Positions 43,068 through 52,521 are shown, counted from the first letter of the stretch. The stretch: DNA of 64,000 nt from Bradyrhizobium erythrophlei (GCA_900129675.1 FSRD01000001.1:2531501-2595500); one strand, 5' to 3'. Notes: generated by a model not told the origin, from the letters alone. Numbers and translations are program-made.

Positions 43068-46000
43068 ATGAACGGGCTCTCGGGCTACGTATTCTCGTCG
43101 CTGCGGGAGGGCGGCATCGCTCTATACCGGGGCTCCGGCAACGGCTTGACGCCAATCCTGGTTGTTGCTGCAGAAGAAACCTCACCCGGTGGCGTCGAGC
43201 GACTTGAGCACGAATATGCGCTCAAGTCCGAACTTGACGCCGAGTGGGCGGCGCGACCTGTCGCGCTTAAGCACGATAGCGGCCGTATGACGCTGGTGCT
43301 TGAGGATCCCGGCGGTACGCCGCTCGATCAACTGCTTGGCCGGCCACTGGACGTATCGCATTTCCTGCGCATCGCGATCCCGCTCGCGGAAGCGCTCCGC
43401 CATGTGCATGAGCGTGGCCTCATCCACAAGGACATCAAGCCGGCAAATATCCTGGTGGAATCGGCAGGCAGCGGCGTGTGGTTGATGGGCTTCGGGATCG
43501 CATCATGCGTGCCGCGTGAGCGCCAGGCGCCAGAGCCGCCGGAGACTATCACCGGTACACTCGCCTACATGGCGCCGGAGCAGACAGGCCGGATGAACCG
43601 CTCGGTCGACTCCCGAAGCGACCTGTACGCGCTGGGGGTCACCTTTTACGAGCTGTTGACTGGCTCGTTGCCCTTCACCGCCGCCGACCCGATCGAGTTG
43701 ATCCACTGTCACATCGCGCGAGAGCCTGTCCCGCCGCACGAGCTTGCAAGCGCGCTGCCGGCTCCGCTCTCGATGATCGTCATGAAGCTTCTCGCGAAGA
43801 CATGCGAGGAGCGCTACCAGACCGCGGCAGGAGTCGAGGCGGATCTGCGCAGGTGCCTGACTGCCTGGGACTCGTTCGGGCGGATCGACCCGTTCCCGCT
43901 TGGTCTGCAGGACGCGTCGGACCGGCTGATGATCCCGGAGAAGCTGTACGGACGCGAGGACGAGATCGCCACCCTGCTCGCTGCCTTCGATCGCGTCGTG
44001 AAGCATGGCGGTTCGGAGCTCGTTCTGGTCTCTGGCTACTCGGGCATCGGCAAGTCGTCGGTCGTCAACGAGCTGCACAAGGTCATCGTGCTGCCCCGCG
44101 GCATCTTCATTTCGGGAAAATTCGACCAGCGGCTCCGCGATACCCCCCATGCGACCCTGGCTCAGGCGTTTCAGGGACTGATTCAACAGCTGCTGAACGG
44201 CCACGCGGACGACATCGCCCGCTGGCGAGGCGCGATCAAGGAAGCTGTCGGAAATCAGGGCCGTCTGCTGACCGACCTCATTCCCAACCTCGTTCGACTG
44301 ATCGGCCCACAGCCGACCGTGGCAGTGCTCTCGCCGGTCGATGCCCAACTGCGGTTTCAGACCGTGTTCCAGCGCTTCGTCGGCGTGTTTGCGAGAGCCG
44401 AACACCCGCTCGTCATTTTCGTCGATGACCTGCAATGGCTCGATCCGGCCACGCTGACGCTCATCGAATATCTCCTCCTCCATCCGGACACGCGTCACCT
44501 GTTGCTCATCGGCGCATATCGCGACAACGAGGTCGACCAGGCACATCCGCTGATGCTCAAGCTGGAGGATCGGCGCCAGGCCGGCGCGAAAGTCGATCAG
44601 ATCGTCCTCGGCCCGCTCTCGGTCGGCGACATCAACCGACTGCTGTGCGACACGTTGCGGCGTGCGCCCGACGAGATGCGGCCGTTCGCTGAGCTGGTGC
44701 ACAGGAGAAGCGGCGGCGGCAATCCCTTTTTCGCCGGACAGTTCCTCACCAGCCTCGCCGAAGAACGGCTGATCGAGTTCGATCCGTTCTCGCGGTCGTG
44801 GACGTGGGATTTGGACGCTATCGTCGACAACAAGAGGCTCAGCGACAATCCGGTGGACCTGATGATCGGCAGGTTGCGGCGTCTTGCTCCGGAGGCCCAG
44901 GAAGCGTTGAAGCTGCTCGCCTGCCTGGGCAATCACGCCGACTTTGCGACCTTGGCAAAGCTGCGCACCGAATCCGACGAAGCGATGCATGCAAGTTTTC
45001 GCGACGCGGTCCGCGCCGGCGCCGCTGTCCCCCGCGAGGGAAGCTACCGGTTTTTCCATGATCGGGTTCAGGAGGCCGCCTATGCGCTGATTCCGACGGA
45101 AGGTCGTGCCGAACTCCATCTGCGGATCGCACGTCTCCTTGTCGCGGAGACCGCGCAGGAGAGGGTCGCGGAGAAGATCTACGACCTCGTCAACCAGCTG
45201 AACCTGGGCTCGGCGCTCATTTCCGAGTGGCCCGAGAAGGTGCGTGCGGCCGAACTCAATTTTGTTGCAGGCCGGAAGGCGAAAGCCTCGACCGCCTATG
45301 CTGCGGCCTCCACCTACCTTGCAGCAGGCATCGCCGTTCTGTCGGACGAGGGGTGGCAGAGATCATATGACTTGACATTGGGCCTGTTCCTGGAACGGGC
45401 GGAATGCGAGATTCTCAACTCGAACCTGGAGCAGGCCGCGGGACTCGTCGAGGCGTTGCTGATCAAGGCGCGATCGAAGATCGATCATGCCGAGATCTGT
45501 CGTCTGCGCATCATGCTTCAATTGAGGCAAGGCAACTACGCCCCCGCGGTCCGTACGGCGCTCGAATGCCTGCGAACGTTCGGTGTCGATCTGCCGGACT
45601 CGCCGACGCCGGAACAAATGCGGGCAGAACACGAGGAGATGCGCCGCGCCCTCGGCGAGCGCCCGATCCAGAGCCTGGTCGACCTGCCGATGATGGACGA
45701 CCCGGAGATGCGGGCGGTCATGAAGCTCTTCAGCGTATTGGGCAATTTGGCCTATCACATTGACCTTGACCTGTACCAGATGATTTCCTGCTGTATGGTC
45801 AAGCTGACCTGTCGCCACGGCACAAGCGAGTATTCCGCGATCGGCTATGGTGCGGTCGCCATGGTCCTTGGTCCGGCGTTCCATCGCTTCGCAGACGGGG
45901 AGGCATTTGCACGGTTGGCGGTCGCGGTTGCCGAACGATACGGGTTCACCGCACAAAAGGCGGGCGCACATTTCCTCATGCAAATGGCGGTCCTGTGGAC

Positions 46001-48542
46001 GCGTCCAATCGAAGATGCCCTGACCTGCCTCGAGGCCGCGATCCGATCTGTCGCGGAAACCGGCGAGATGGTCTACGCCTGCTGGAACCGGCAACATCGC
46101 CTCACCGATCTGATGGCGCGCGGCGATCCTCTCGACCAGGTGTGGCTCGAGTCGGCAAGCGCACTGGATTTCGTCCGCAAATACAAATTCGGTCAGTTAG
46201 TCATCTTGAGCATCCAGGGTTTCGTCCAAAGCCTTCGCGGCGGAGCGGGCAGCAGCGCGCCCCTCGACGAGACGGCGCTGGAAGCACGGGTACTCCGGGG
46301 CGGCGTTCCTCTCGTCGCCTGCTTTCACTGGATCCTGCAATTGCAGCGGCACTGCTTATTGGGCAACGCGGAGAGAGCCCTTGAGTTTGCCGCCAAGGCG
46401 AAGCCGATTCTCTGGTCGGCCCGTCTCAATCTTCAGTCTATGGATTACTGCTTTTATCATTCTCTTGCCATCGCCGCAGTCTTTCAAGCGTCCTCGCCGG
46501 AGAGACGGGCAGAGCTTCGCGAGGACTTCATCGGACACCTGGGGTCGTTTCAGCGATGGGCGGAGAGCTGCCCGGCGACATTCGCGCACAAACACGCGTT
46601 GATCTCGGCGGAATGGGCGCGCCTCGAAGGACGGGACATTGAGGCCATGCCGCTGTACGAGCAGGCGATCCGCTTGGCGGCGGAGCGCGGCTTCCTCCAG
46701 GACCAGGCGCTCGCCAGCGAATTGGCGGCTCGATTCTACCGCCTTCGCGGTCTCGAAAAGGTGGCAGATACTTTTTTGGACGAGGCCCGCGACTGCTACG
46801 TCCGCTGGGGCGCCTGGGCTAAGGTCGCTCAGCTCGACAAGAGCCACCCCCGGATCCGACAACAGGCATCATTGGCCGCAAAGCCCACTATCGAGACGTC
46901 TGTCGAGCGGTTGGATCTGGCCACGGTCATCAAGATGTCGGAAGCCGTGGCCGGCGAAATCGTCCTCGAGAGGCTGATCGAGACGCTGATGACTATTGCG
47001 GTCGAGCATGCCGGGGCCGACCGCGGCCTCCTGATTCTCCCGCACGGCGGCGGAAACCGGATCGAGGCGGTCGCGAGGAGCGGTCGCGATGGTGTCAGGG
47101 TCCATCTTCTAGGAACACCGGTGACGCCGTCTGAATTGCCCGTGCTGGTCCTTGAACAAGTCATCCGCACCGAGAGCCAAGTGATTCTGGATGACGCCCG
47201 CGGGGAGAACGCGTTTGCCGAAGATGAATACATAGGCCGCAAACAGGCACGGTCGCTTCTTTGCCTGCCGTTGCTGAAACAGGCCGAGCTGATCGGCGTA
47301 CTTTATCTCGAAAACAGCCTGGCGTCGCATGTGTTCACGCCGGGGCGGATCGCGGTGCTGAAGCTGCTCGCCTCACAGGCGGCAATCGCGCTGGAGAACG
47401 CCCGGTTGTACAGTGACGTCGCAGAGCGCGAGGCGAAAATCCGTCGCTTGGTCGACGCTAACATCATCGGGATTTTCATCTCGAGTAGGAAGGGGGAAAT
47501 CATCGAGGCCAACGACGCGTTCCTCAAGATGATGGGATACGACCGACAGGATATCGCCGCGGGCAACCTGCGCTTGGCCGACTTGACGCCGCCGGAATGG
47601 CGCGCCAGCACCGCCCGCGCCCTGGTGGGAATAGATACGACTGGCGCGGTCCAACCTTATGAAAAGGAGTACTTTCGCAAGGACGGCAGCTGCGTGCCTG
47701 TGCTGGTCGGCTCGGCCGCGTTCGACGAACAGCAAGACCACGGTGTTGCGTTCGTGCTTGATTTGACTGAGCGTAAGCGCGCGGAGGCAGAAGCTCGCGA
47801 AAGCGAGCGGCGCTACCGTGAGGTGCAATTAGAACTCGCGCACGCCAACCGCGTCGCGACGACGGGCCAGCTGACGTCATCAATCGCGCATGAAGTGAAC
47901 CAGCCGATCACCGCGGCGGTCACGTACGCGTTAGCCGCTCGGCGTTTCCTAGGCGCGGAGCCGCCGAATTTTCATGAGGCGGATGACGCGCTCTCTCTTA
48001 TTGTCAAGGAGGGGAATCGCGCGGGCGAGGTCGTCGGGCGAATCCGCGCACTCATCAAGAAGGCGCCCGCACGAAGGGACGCCGTAGCGATCAACGATGC
48101 CATCCTCGAGGTTATTGCTCTTACCCGCACCGAGGTCGCAAACAACAGCGTCGCGGTGCGGACGCAGTTGGCGGAGGGCTTGCCGCGTGTCCAGGGAGAT
48201 CGGGTCCAGCTGCAACAGGTACTGCTTAACTTGATCATCAATGCCATCGAAGCGATGCGCGACGTCGGCGAAGAGGAGCGGGAATTGCTCATCAGCACCC
48301 GTAACGAACCGGATGGCGTCTCAGTCGAGGTGCGAGATTCGGGTCCAGGCTTCGCGCCGGCGGCTCTTGAGCGCGTGTTCGAAGCGTTCTACACCACGAA
48401 ACCGGGCGGTTTGGGGCTTGGGCTGTCGATCTGCCGGTCGATTATCGAAGCGCATGATGGACGGTTGTGGGCGAGCCCTAACGTGCCACGTGGCGCTATC
48501 TTTCGTTTCACTGCGCCCGCTCATCCGGCCGCCTCATCATGA
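43068..48542 (+). CDS. Giant kinase-like/AAA-ATPase/GAF/PAS sensor histidine kinase
   Basis: 1824 residues with this order: Ser/Thr kinase-like domain (1-270) with catalytic loop HKDIKPANIL near 119; AAA/STAND ATPase (about 295-560; Walker A GYSGIGKSS near 322, Walker B VIFVDDLQWLD near 449); a long helical TPR-like part (600-1270); GAF (about 1290-1450); PAS (about 1457-1575); HisKA with phospho-His in SSIAHEVNQPITA (His1608); and HATPase (N box NLIINAIEAM near 1720; DSGPGFAP near 1756; GGLGLGLSI). In the kinase-like domain DFG reads GFG and no VAIK-type Lys is evident, so it may be a pseudokinase. The ATG has GGAG 6 bp upstream. It should phosphorylate a receiver protein, perhaps one of the two encoded upstream. 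Confidence 0.92.
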   Translation: MNGLSGYVFSSLREGGIALYRGSGNGLTPILVVAAEETSPGGVERLEHEYALKSELDAEWAARPVALKHDSGRMTLVLEDPGGTPLDQLLGRPLDVSHFLRIAIPLAEALRHVHERGLIHKDIKPANILVESAGSGVWLMGFGIASCVPRERQAPEPPETITGTLAYMAPEQTGRMNRSVDSRSDLYALGVTFYELLTGSLPFTAADPIELIHCHIAREPVPPHELASALPAPLSMIVMKLLAKTCEERYQTAAGVEADLRRCLTAWDSFGRIDPFPLGLQDASDRLMIPEKLYGREDEIATLLAAFDRVVKHGGSELVLVSGYSGIGKSSVVNELHKVIVLPRGIFISGKFDQRLRDTPHATLAQAFQGLIQQLLNGHADDIARWRGAIKEAVGNQGRLLTDLIPNLVRLIGPQPTVAVLSPVDAQLRFQTVFQRFVGVFARAEHPLVIFVDDLQWLDPATLTLIEYLLLHPDTRHLLLIGAYRDNEVDQAHPLMLKLEDRRQAGAKVDQIVLGPLSVGDINRLLCDTLRRAPDEMRPFAELVHRRSGGGNPFFAGQFLTSLAEERLIEFDPFSRSWTWDLDAIVDNKRLSDNPVDLMIGRLRRLAPEAQEALKLLACLGNHADFATLAKLRTESDEAMHASFRDAVRAGAAVPREGSYRFFHDRVQEAAYALIPTEGRAELHLRIARLLVAETAQERVAEKIYDLVNQLNLGSALISEWPEKVRAAELNFVAGRKAKASTAYAAASTYLAAGIAVLSDEGWQRSYDLTLGLFLERAECEILNSNLEQAAGLVEALLIKARSKIDHAEICRLRIMLQLRQGNYAPAVRTALECLRTFGVDLPDSPTPEQMRAEHEEMRRALGERPIQSLVDLPMMDDPEMRAVMKLFSVLGNLAYHIDLDLYQMISCCMVKLTCRHGTSEYSAIGYGAVAMVLGPAFHRFADGEAFARLAVAVAERYGFTAQKAGAHFLMQMAVLWTRPIEDALTCLEAAIRSVAETGEMVYACWNRQHRLTDLMARGDPLDQVWLESASALDFVRKYKFGQLVILSIQGFVQSLRGGAGSSAPLDETALEARVLRGGVPLVACFHWILQLQRHCLLGNAERALEFAAKAKPILWSARLNLQSMDYCFYHSLAIAAVFQASSPERRAELREDFIGHLGSFQRWAESCPATFAHKHALISAEWARLEGRDIEAMPLYEQAIRLAAERGFLQDQALASELAARFYRLRGLEKVADTFLDEARDCYVRWGAWAKVAQLDKSHPRIRQQASLAAKPTIETSVERLDLATVIKMSEAVAGEIVLERLIETLMTIAVEHAGADRGLLILPHGGGNRIEAVARSGRDGVRVHLLGTPVTPSELPVLVLEQVIRTESQVILDDARGENAFAEDEYIGRKQARSLLCLPLLKQAELIGVLYLENSLASHVFTPGRIAVLKLLASQAAIALENARLYSDVAEREAKIRRLVDANIIGIFISSRKGEIIEANDAFLKMMGYDRQDIAAGNLRLADLTPPEWRASTARALVGIDTTGAVQPYEKEYFRKDGSCVPVLVGSAAFDEQQDHGVAFVLDLTERKRAEAEARESERRYREVQLELAHANRVATTGQLTSSIAHEVNQPITAAVTYALAARRFLGAEPPNFHEADDALSLIVKEGNRAGEVVGRIRALIKKAPARRDAVAINDAILEVIALTRTEVANNSVAVRTQLAEGLPRVQGDRVQLQQVLLNLIINAIEAMRDVGEEERELLISTRNEPDGVSVEVRDSGPGFAPAALERVFEAFYTTKPGGLGLGLSICRSIIEAHDGRLWASPNVPRGAIFRFTAPAHPAASS

Positions 48543-48728
48543 GTGGAATGCCGCTTCGGATCCAAGACGTGGCTGACGTCGAGTCTGGTCGGCCATGCGC
48601 GCCAAGCCAGGCAAGGACGATGCCCGCATCTTGCGCATGACCTGGCCACGATGAACTTTTACCGTGATTTCGCTTACGCCGAGATCGGCTGCGATTTGCT
48701 TGCACCGATTGAGCGATGCTACGGCCAC
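48543..48728 (-). pseudogene. Fragment of a FixJ-type response regulator (HTH end only)
   Basis: The minus strand encodes IAADLGVSEITVKVHRGQ and the following tail, nearly identical to the end of the FixJ-type regulator at 39165-39812, but without a receiver domain. It starts within a few bases of the giant kinase stop, the place where a cognate regulator gene often stands. No ribosome site or full domain is present, so it is a relic. Confidence 0.75.
48586..48702 (-). repeat. 117-bp direct repeat, right copy
   Basis: Three mismatches to 39214-39330, same orientation, 9372 bp apart. The identity starts and stops sharply on both sides. Confidence 0.85.
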
Positions 48729-49055
48729 CCCACCATTCTGGCGGCGACCGCTGCACTCGCCGTTCCTTATGGGTTCTTTAGCTTAGCGGCCAGTGCCGCA
48801 TATTGAATTTCTATACACGATCGGTCTTTCTTCTTATTGCCTGGCGAGTAGCCGAATCCGATGCCTGGGCGTCTTTGCTTAATCGATCATCCGCGCTGGC
48901 AGGACCCGACTGGCAAAACCGGGTGATCGATCCGCCGCAGCTCAGATATTCCCGTCGACACTGGTGACGTCGTCAGCCGCTGTCGCGGCCTATCGTTGTT
49001 CGGGCTGGCTCGTGCCTGGCTTGGTCGCGCATCTGTAAACGTCGTGGGAGTCTTT

Positions 49056-49766
49056 ATGTACGAGTTCGTGGCCGACCAGGTTGTCGGGATCAACGGTCTG
49101 ATCAACTTATCAAACATTGTGTTTCTCGTGGCGTTTTCAGGGCGAGATGTCCTCAAGCTGCGCATTTTGGCCATCGTCGGTGAGGGGCTGACCTTGCCAT
49201 ATTACTATTTCCAGGACGAAAAATTGTGGCCGCCGATTTTTTGGGGTGCCGCGTTCATGATCGTCAACGCGATCCGCACCGTGGCGATCGCTTTGGAGCG
49301 GCGGCCGGTCGTTCTCAGCGACAAGGAAGAGCAGCTCTACCGCGTCGCATTCAGCTCGATCGACAAGCGAGAATTCTTGAGGCTGGCCAGCCTTGCCCGG
49401 TGGGTCGACTGTTCGCCTGGGGAGGTTATTCTCAAGAAGGGTCAGCAAATATCCGAGGCTGTTGTCGTCATAACTGGCGACCTCGAAGCTATTCACAGCG
49501 GCAACTCCAGACTGGCGATTCGACCCGGTCAGCTCATCGGGGACGTGAGCGCCTACAGTGGCTTGGCCAGTCCAGCGGACGTAGTGGCTCGCGGTCCCGG
49601 GACTCTCGCCAAGTGGGACCTGCGGCACGTGAGAGAGTTTACAGCAAGCAGACCAGAACTCCGCGCCAACCTTCTGCGGATCGTGAGCATGGATCTTGCC
49701 GCCAAATTGCGCGATATCGCCGCCACCGGCCCCAGTCTAGCTGCGGAAAAACTTGTTCCGAAGTGA
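49056..49766 (+). CDS. Popeye-like membrane protein with cyclic-nucleotide-binding fold
   Basis: A 236-residue protein with three N-terminal membrane helices (residues about 12-90, including INLSNIVFLVAFSGRDVLKLRILAIVGEGLTLPYYYF) and a C-terminal jelly-roll domain like that of Popeye/cNMP-binding proteins: LSDKEEQLYRVAFSSIDKREFLRLASLARWVDCSPGEVILKKGQ ... IRPGQLIGDVSAYSG. Bacterial POPDC homologs have no settled role; binding of cyclic nucleotide is likely but not certain because the usual phosphate-binding Arg is not obvious. The ATG at 49056 follows GGGAG by 6 bp. It stands alone downstream of the kinase segment. Confidence 0.75.
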   Translation: MYEFVADQVVGINGLINLSNIVFLVAFSGRDVLKLRILAIVGEGLTLPYYYFQDEKLWPPIFWGAAFMIVNAIRTVAIALERRPVVLSDKEEQLYRVAFSSIDKREFLRLASLARWVDCSPGEVILKKGQQISEAVVVITGDLEAIHSGNSRLAIRPGQLIGDVSAYSGLASPADVVARGPGTLAKWDLRHVREFTASRPELRANLLRIVSMDLAAKLRDIAATGPSLAAEKLVPK

Positions 49767-50221
49767 TCCTCGATCGCGGCAGAGGAACACCACTCTTGGT
49801 AACGATTGAGTTTGTCGACGTCCGATGTCGAGTGCACACTTCCCTAAAGACTTGACATTAGGGATGGCCGCTTTTGGCGCGGAGCGGTCGCTCGCTTGCC
49901 TTGGTTTCGCGCGTTTGGGGCTGCCCCGTTACGGTTATAGCGATGACGCCAGAGGGGTGTTTCTGCTTGATTTTCGGGTGACCGGCGCTCCGCTATGGGA
50001 ACAGGCTTCAATGATTTCAATGGTCTGACTCAGACTACGAATCTGGGGATCAGGAGTTCGAATCTCTTCGGGCGCGCCATTTGCGCTTTTCCACGCCAAT
50101 CTACGATTTTTTGCGATCGCGCTCGCTGGACGGTACCCAGTCCTTTCTTACCAGCAGTCAGCCTTCGCTACGACTTTGAGGCCGGATGGGTGGGGCGGCC
50201 GACTGACTGCGCCCTGCGTTT
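49767..50221. other. Intergenic region with tRNA fragment
   Basis: No protein gene was seen. It holds the 3' part of a tRNA-Arg gene at 50030-50079; the 260 bp before it have no recognised feature. Confidence 0.5.
50030..50079 (+). other. 3' fragment of a tRNA-Arg(ACG) gene (attachment-site scar)
   Basis: From 50030 the sequence folds as an anticodon arm (TCAGA, loop CTACGAA, TCTGG; anticodon ACG at 50037-50039), variable loop, T arm (AGGAG-TTCGAAT-CTCTT) and acceptor 3' strand CGGGCGC-G-CCA ending at 50079. The matching acceptor 5' strand GCGCCCG and the D arm are not found upstream. So this is the 3' half of a tRNA gene without its 5' half, as left when an element integrates into or excises from a tRNA gene. 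Confidence 0.75.
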
Positions 50222-50887
50222 TCATTTGTTTTCGGAAACCCACCTCAGGGTCGCCAGCCAAAGATCGTGACCGCGGTGCATCAAGCCTTCGTCGGTCTGA
50301 CGCAGCTTCTTGGCGTCGCCGCCTTTCCCGACCTCGTCGGTGATCACCATGCAAGCTTCGTTCTGCGGCTTCAGATACCATGTGTGGTAGAAAGTCGGCT
50401 CGGCACCGGGCGCGTAGCCATACCAGCCGATGCGGGCGTAGGGCACGAATTCATTGATGCGGCTTTCGAGATCGATGCCGAACGTCTGCCAGCGGAACAC
50501 CGTGCCCGAGTCAAGCTTCGAAGCCCCGCCGGTGATCTGCACGTTCTTCGAGTTCGGATACCAACTCGGCCAGGTCGTCGCGTCGACGATATGCGACCAG
50601 ATTTTCTCGCAGGAGGCGTGGATGAGCAGCGAGTTGTGCGAGAACAGGTCGGCCTTGGAAGGGTCGAAACCCAGCGGCCAGTGGATGTCCTTCTCGCGAT
50701 GCGTCAGGTCGTCCTTCATCGTCATGGCGGTGCTTCCTTTCGTGTCTTGGTCGCTCTGACCGCTGATGGGCGTCGCCTGGGCCGACAGGATCATGGCCGC
50801 GGTCCCGCACAGAAGCAGCCGCGACGGGAGTCTCCCGCCTTTCCTGCTTTTCGTTTGCGGAGCCGCAGGCGCGTTCGTCGTAGGCAT
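50222..50887 (-). CDS. Exported SRPBCC-fold (START/Bet v1-like) protein
   Basis: A 221-residue protein with an N-terminal signal-like segment (RLLLCGTAAMILSAQATPISGQ) and an SRPBCC domain from about residue 85: HNSLLIHASCEKIWSHIVDATTWPSWYPNSKNVQI, GTVFRWQTFGIDLESRINEFVPYARIGWYGYAPG, and a last helix LMHRGHDLWLATLRWV. Such domains bind hydrophobic ligands in a deep cavity. GGAGAG lies 7 bp before the ATG. It is on the same strand as the aldo/keto reductase and SDR genes, 90 bp downstream of the former, and may belong to that operon. Confidence 0.78.
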   Translation of the reverse strand: MPTTNAPAAPQTKSRKGGRLPSRLLLCGTAAMILSAQATPISGQSDQDTKGSTAMTMKDDLTHREKDIHWPLGFDPSKADLFSHNSLLIHASCEKIWSHIVDATTWPSWYPNSKNVQITGGASKLDSGTVFRWQTFGIDLESRINEFVPYARIGWYGYAPGAEPTFYHTWYLKPQNEACMVITDEVGKGGDAKKLRQTDEGLMHRGHDLWLATLRWVSENK

Positions 50888-50977
50888 CTTCGATCTCTCC
50901 TGAGTTGCCCGAGCGTCGCCGTTCGCGGTCCATGAGACCGCGTCGGAGCTACGCTTGGGTACGGGTTTAGTGGTGTC

Positions 50978-51799
50978 TTAGGCTGCCCAGTCCGGCGCGA
51001 ACGGCGGCTTGACATAGCGCCGGTCCTTGGGAAGCGCTGCGATCGCCGATCGATCCTCGTCGTCGAGCTTGACTTTCAGCGCGTCGAGGTTCGAACGCTG
51101 GCTCGATTCCTTCTGCGCCTTCGGGATCGCGATGACGTCCGGCTGATCGAGCAGCCACGCTATCGCGATCTGGGCCGCCGAGACGCCGTGCTTGTCTCCG
51201 ATCTTCTGGAGCGTCTCGTCGTGCGCGGCCCGGCCCTGGGCAAGCGGGGCGTAGGCGGTGAGCGGAATGCCCTTGCCGCGGACGTAGTCGAGCATCCTCG
51301 CCTGGCTCATGAACGGGTGGTACTCGATCTGTAGCGCGGCGATCGGAGCGCGGACCTCCTCGACGGCTTGGCGTATCATCTTCATGTTGAAGTTGCACAC
51401 GCCGATCGCCCTTGTCCCCCCGTCCGCCTTGATCGTCATCATCTCTTCGAGCACGGCGGGCAGGTCCATGTCCGCGGACGGCCAATGGACCATGTACATG
51501 TCGACGTAATCGAGCTTGAGCTTCGACAGGCTGGTATCGAACGCCTTGCGGACGGCGCCGCGTCCCAACCGGTCGTGCCAGACCTTCGTGGTCACGAAGA
51601 GGTCCTCGCGCTTGACGCCGCTCGAAGCGATGGCCGCGCCGACCGCGTCCTCGTTTTCGTACATCGCGGCGGTGTCGATGTGCCGGAATCCCAGACCCAG
51701 CGCGCTCTCGACGACGGGCTGGCAACCGCCGCCCGGCATCCGGAAGGTGCCGAAGCCAAGTCTCGGAATGGCGACGCCTTGCGTCTGTATCTTTTCCAT
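50978..51799 (-). CDS. Aldo/keto reductase (diketogluconate-reductase-like)
   Basis: A 273-residue AKR5-type protein. Catalytic residues appear in order: Asp in GFRHIDTAAMYENEDAVG (near residue 37), Tyr in the same segment, Lys in LFVTTKVWHDRLG (near residue 71) and His in YVDMYMVHWPSADMD (near residue 104). The NADPH-binding C-terminus has VIAIPKAQKESSQRSNLDALKVKL. It reduces aldehydes or ketones; the substrate is unknown. It lies 32 bp downstream of the SDR gene on the same strand and is probably cotranscribed with it. Confidence 0.9.
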   Translation of the reverse strand: MEKIQTQGVAIPRLGFGTFRMPGGGCQPVVESALGLGFRHIDTAAMYENEDAVGAAIASSGVKREDLFVTTKVWHDRLGRGAVRKAFDTSLSKLKLDYVDMYMVHWPSADMDLPAVLEEMMTIKADGGTRAIGVCNFNMKMIRQAVEEVRAPIAALQIEYHPFMSQARMLDYVRGKGIPLTAYAPLAQGRAAHDETLQKIGDKHGVSAAQIAIAWLLDQPDVIAIPKAQKESSQRSNLDALKVKLDDEDRSAIAALPKDRRYVKPPFAPDWAA

Positions 51800-51831
51800 C
51801 TGTTATTTTCCCTCTTATCAGAATATCTGGG

Positions 51832-52521
51832 TCACCACGGCACCGTCTTGCCGTGGCGGTCGATGAACCGCAGCCCGGCCTTTCCAGCCTGCGCTTCCAC
51901 GGATTTCACGACGTTCGGAATGCTCTCCTCGATCGAGAGCGTCGCTTCCTCGCCTCCCATCTCCGTCCGAACCCAGCCGGGAGCCACCAGCAGCAGCGCG
52001 CGGGTGTCGCCTTCGTTACGCGCGGCGAAGCACTTCATGAGCATGTTCAGGGCCGCCTTGCTCGCGCTGTACATCTCCCATTTGCCCTCGTTGATCTGGA
52101 TGCTGCCGATCTCCGAGGACATCGCGGCGATCACGCCGCGCGGGGAGACCCGGTCGCGGAACGTCTCGACGACCCGCATCGGGCTAAGCGCATTCGTCAG
52201 CATCAACGCGACGAAATCGCTTTCCGCGACGTCGATCGGCGTGTTGTCCCTCGCGATGCAGATGCCGGCGTTCACGAAAAGCGTGTCGAACTGGCTTTCC
52301 TGAAATTCGTCCTTCAGACGGGCGATCGAGTCCGGATCGGTCGTGTCCGCCGACTTGATCTGGAGACTGGACGGGAACCGCTCGTGCAGCTGTTCGAGGG
52401 CCGGTGAGGGCGTCCGGACGGTGGCCACGACTTCGTAGTCGACAGCGCAGTACTCCTCGGCGAGAGCGAGGCCCAAACCGCGCGACGCGCCCAAAATGAG
52501 AACTGATTTCTTCCTGGCCAT
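51832..52521 (-). CDS. SDR-family NAD(P)-dependent oxidoreductase
   Basis: A 229-residue classical-type SDR: cofactor motif LILGASRGLGLALA (residues 7-20), LFVNAGI, catalytic Ser region VIAAMSSEIGSI and YSASKAAL with catalytic Tyr and Lys, then VAPGWVRTEMGG. The ATG at 52521 has GGAGG 6 bp upstream; a start 84 bp further out would pass through the operator. A palindrome CGTTGAC-N5-GTCAACG lies 75 bp upstream and is repeated before the LysR gene, so this SDR/AKR operon is probably under that regulator. Confidence 0.9.
   Translation of the reverse strand: MARKKSVLILGASRGLGLALAEEYCAVDYEVVATVRTPSPALEQLHERFPSSLQIKSADTTDPDSIARLKDEFQESQFDTLFVNAGICIARDNTPIDVAESDFVALMLTNALSPMRVVETFRDRVSPRGVIAAMSSEIGSIQINEGKWEMYSASKAALNMLMKCFAARNEGDTRALLLVAPGWVRTEMGGEEATLSIEESIPNVVKSVEAQAGKAGLRFIDRHGKTVPW

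Noticed and set aside
49986..50079. A complete tRNA gene
   Set aside because: GCGCTCC upstream resembles an acceptor 5' strand, but the distance to the anticodon arm is about 20 nt too long, there is no D arm, and pairing is imperfect. Called a 3' fragment instead.
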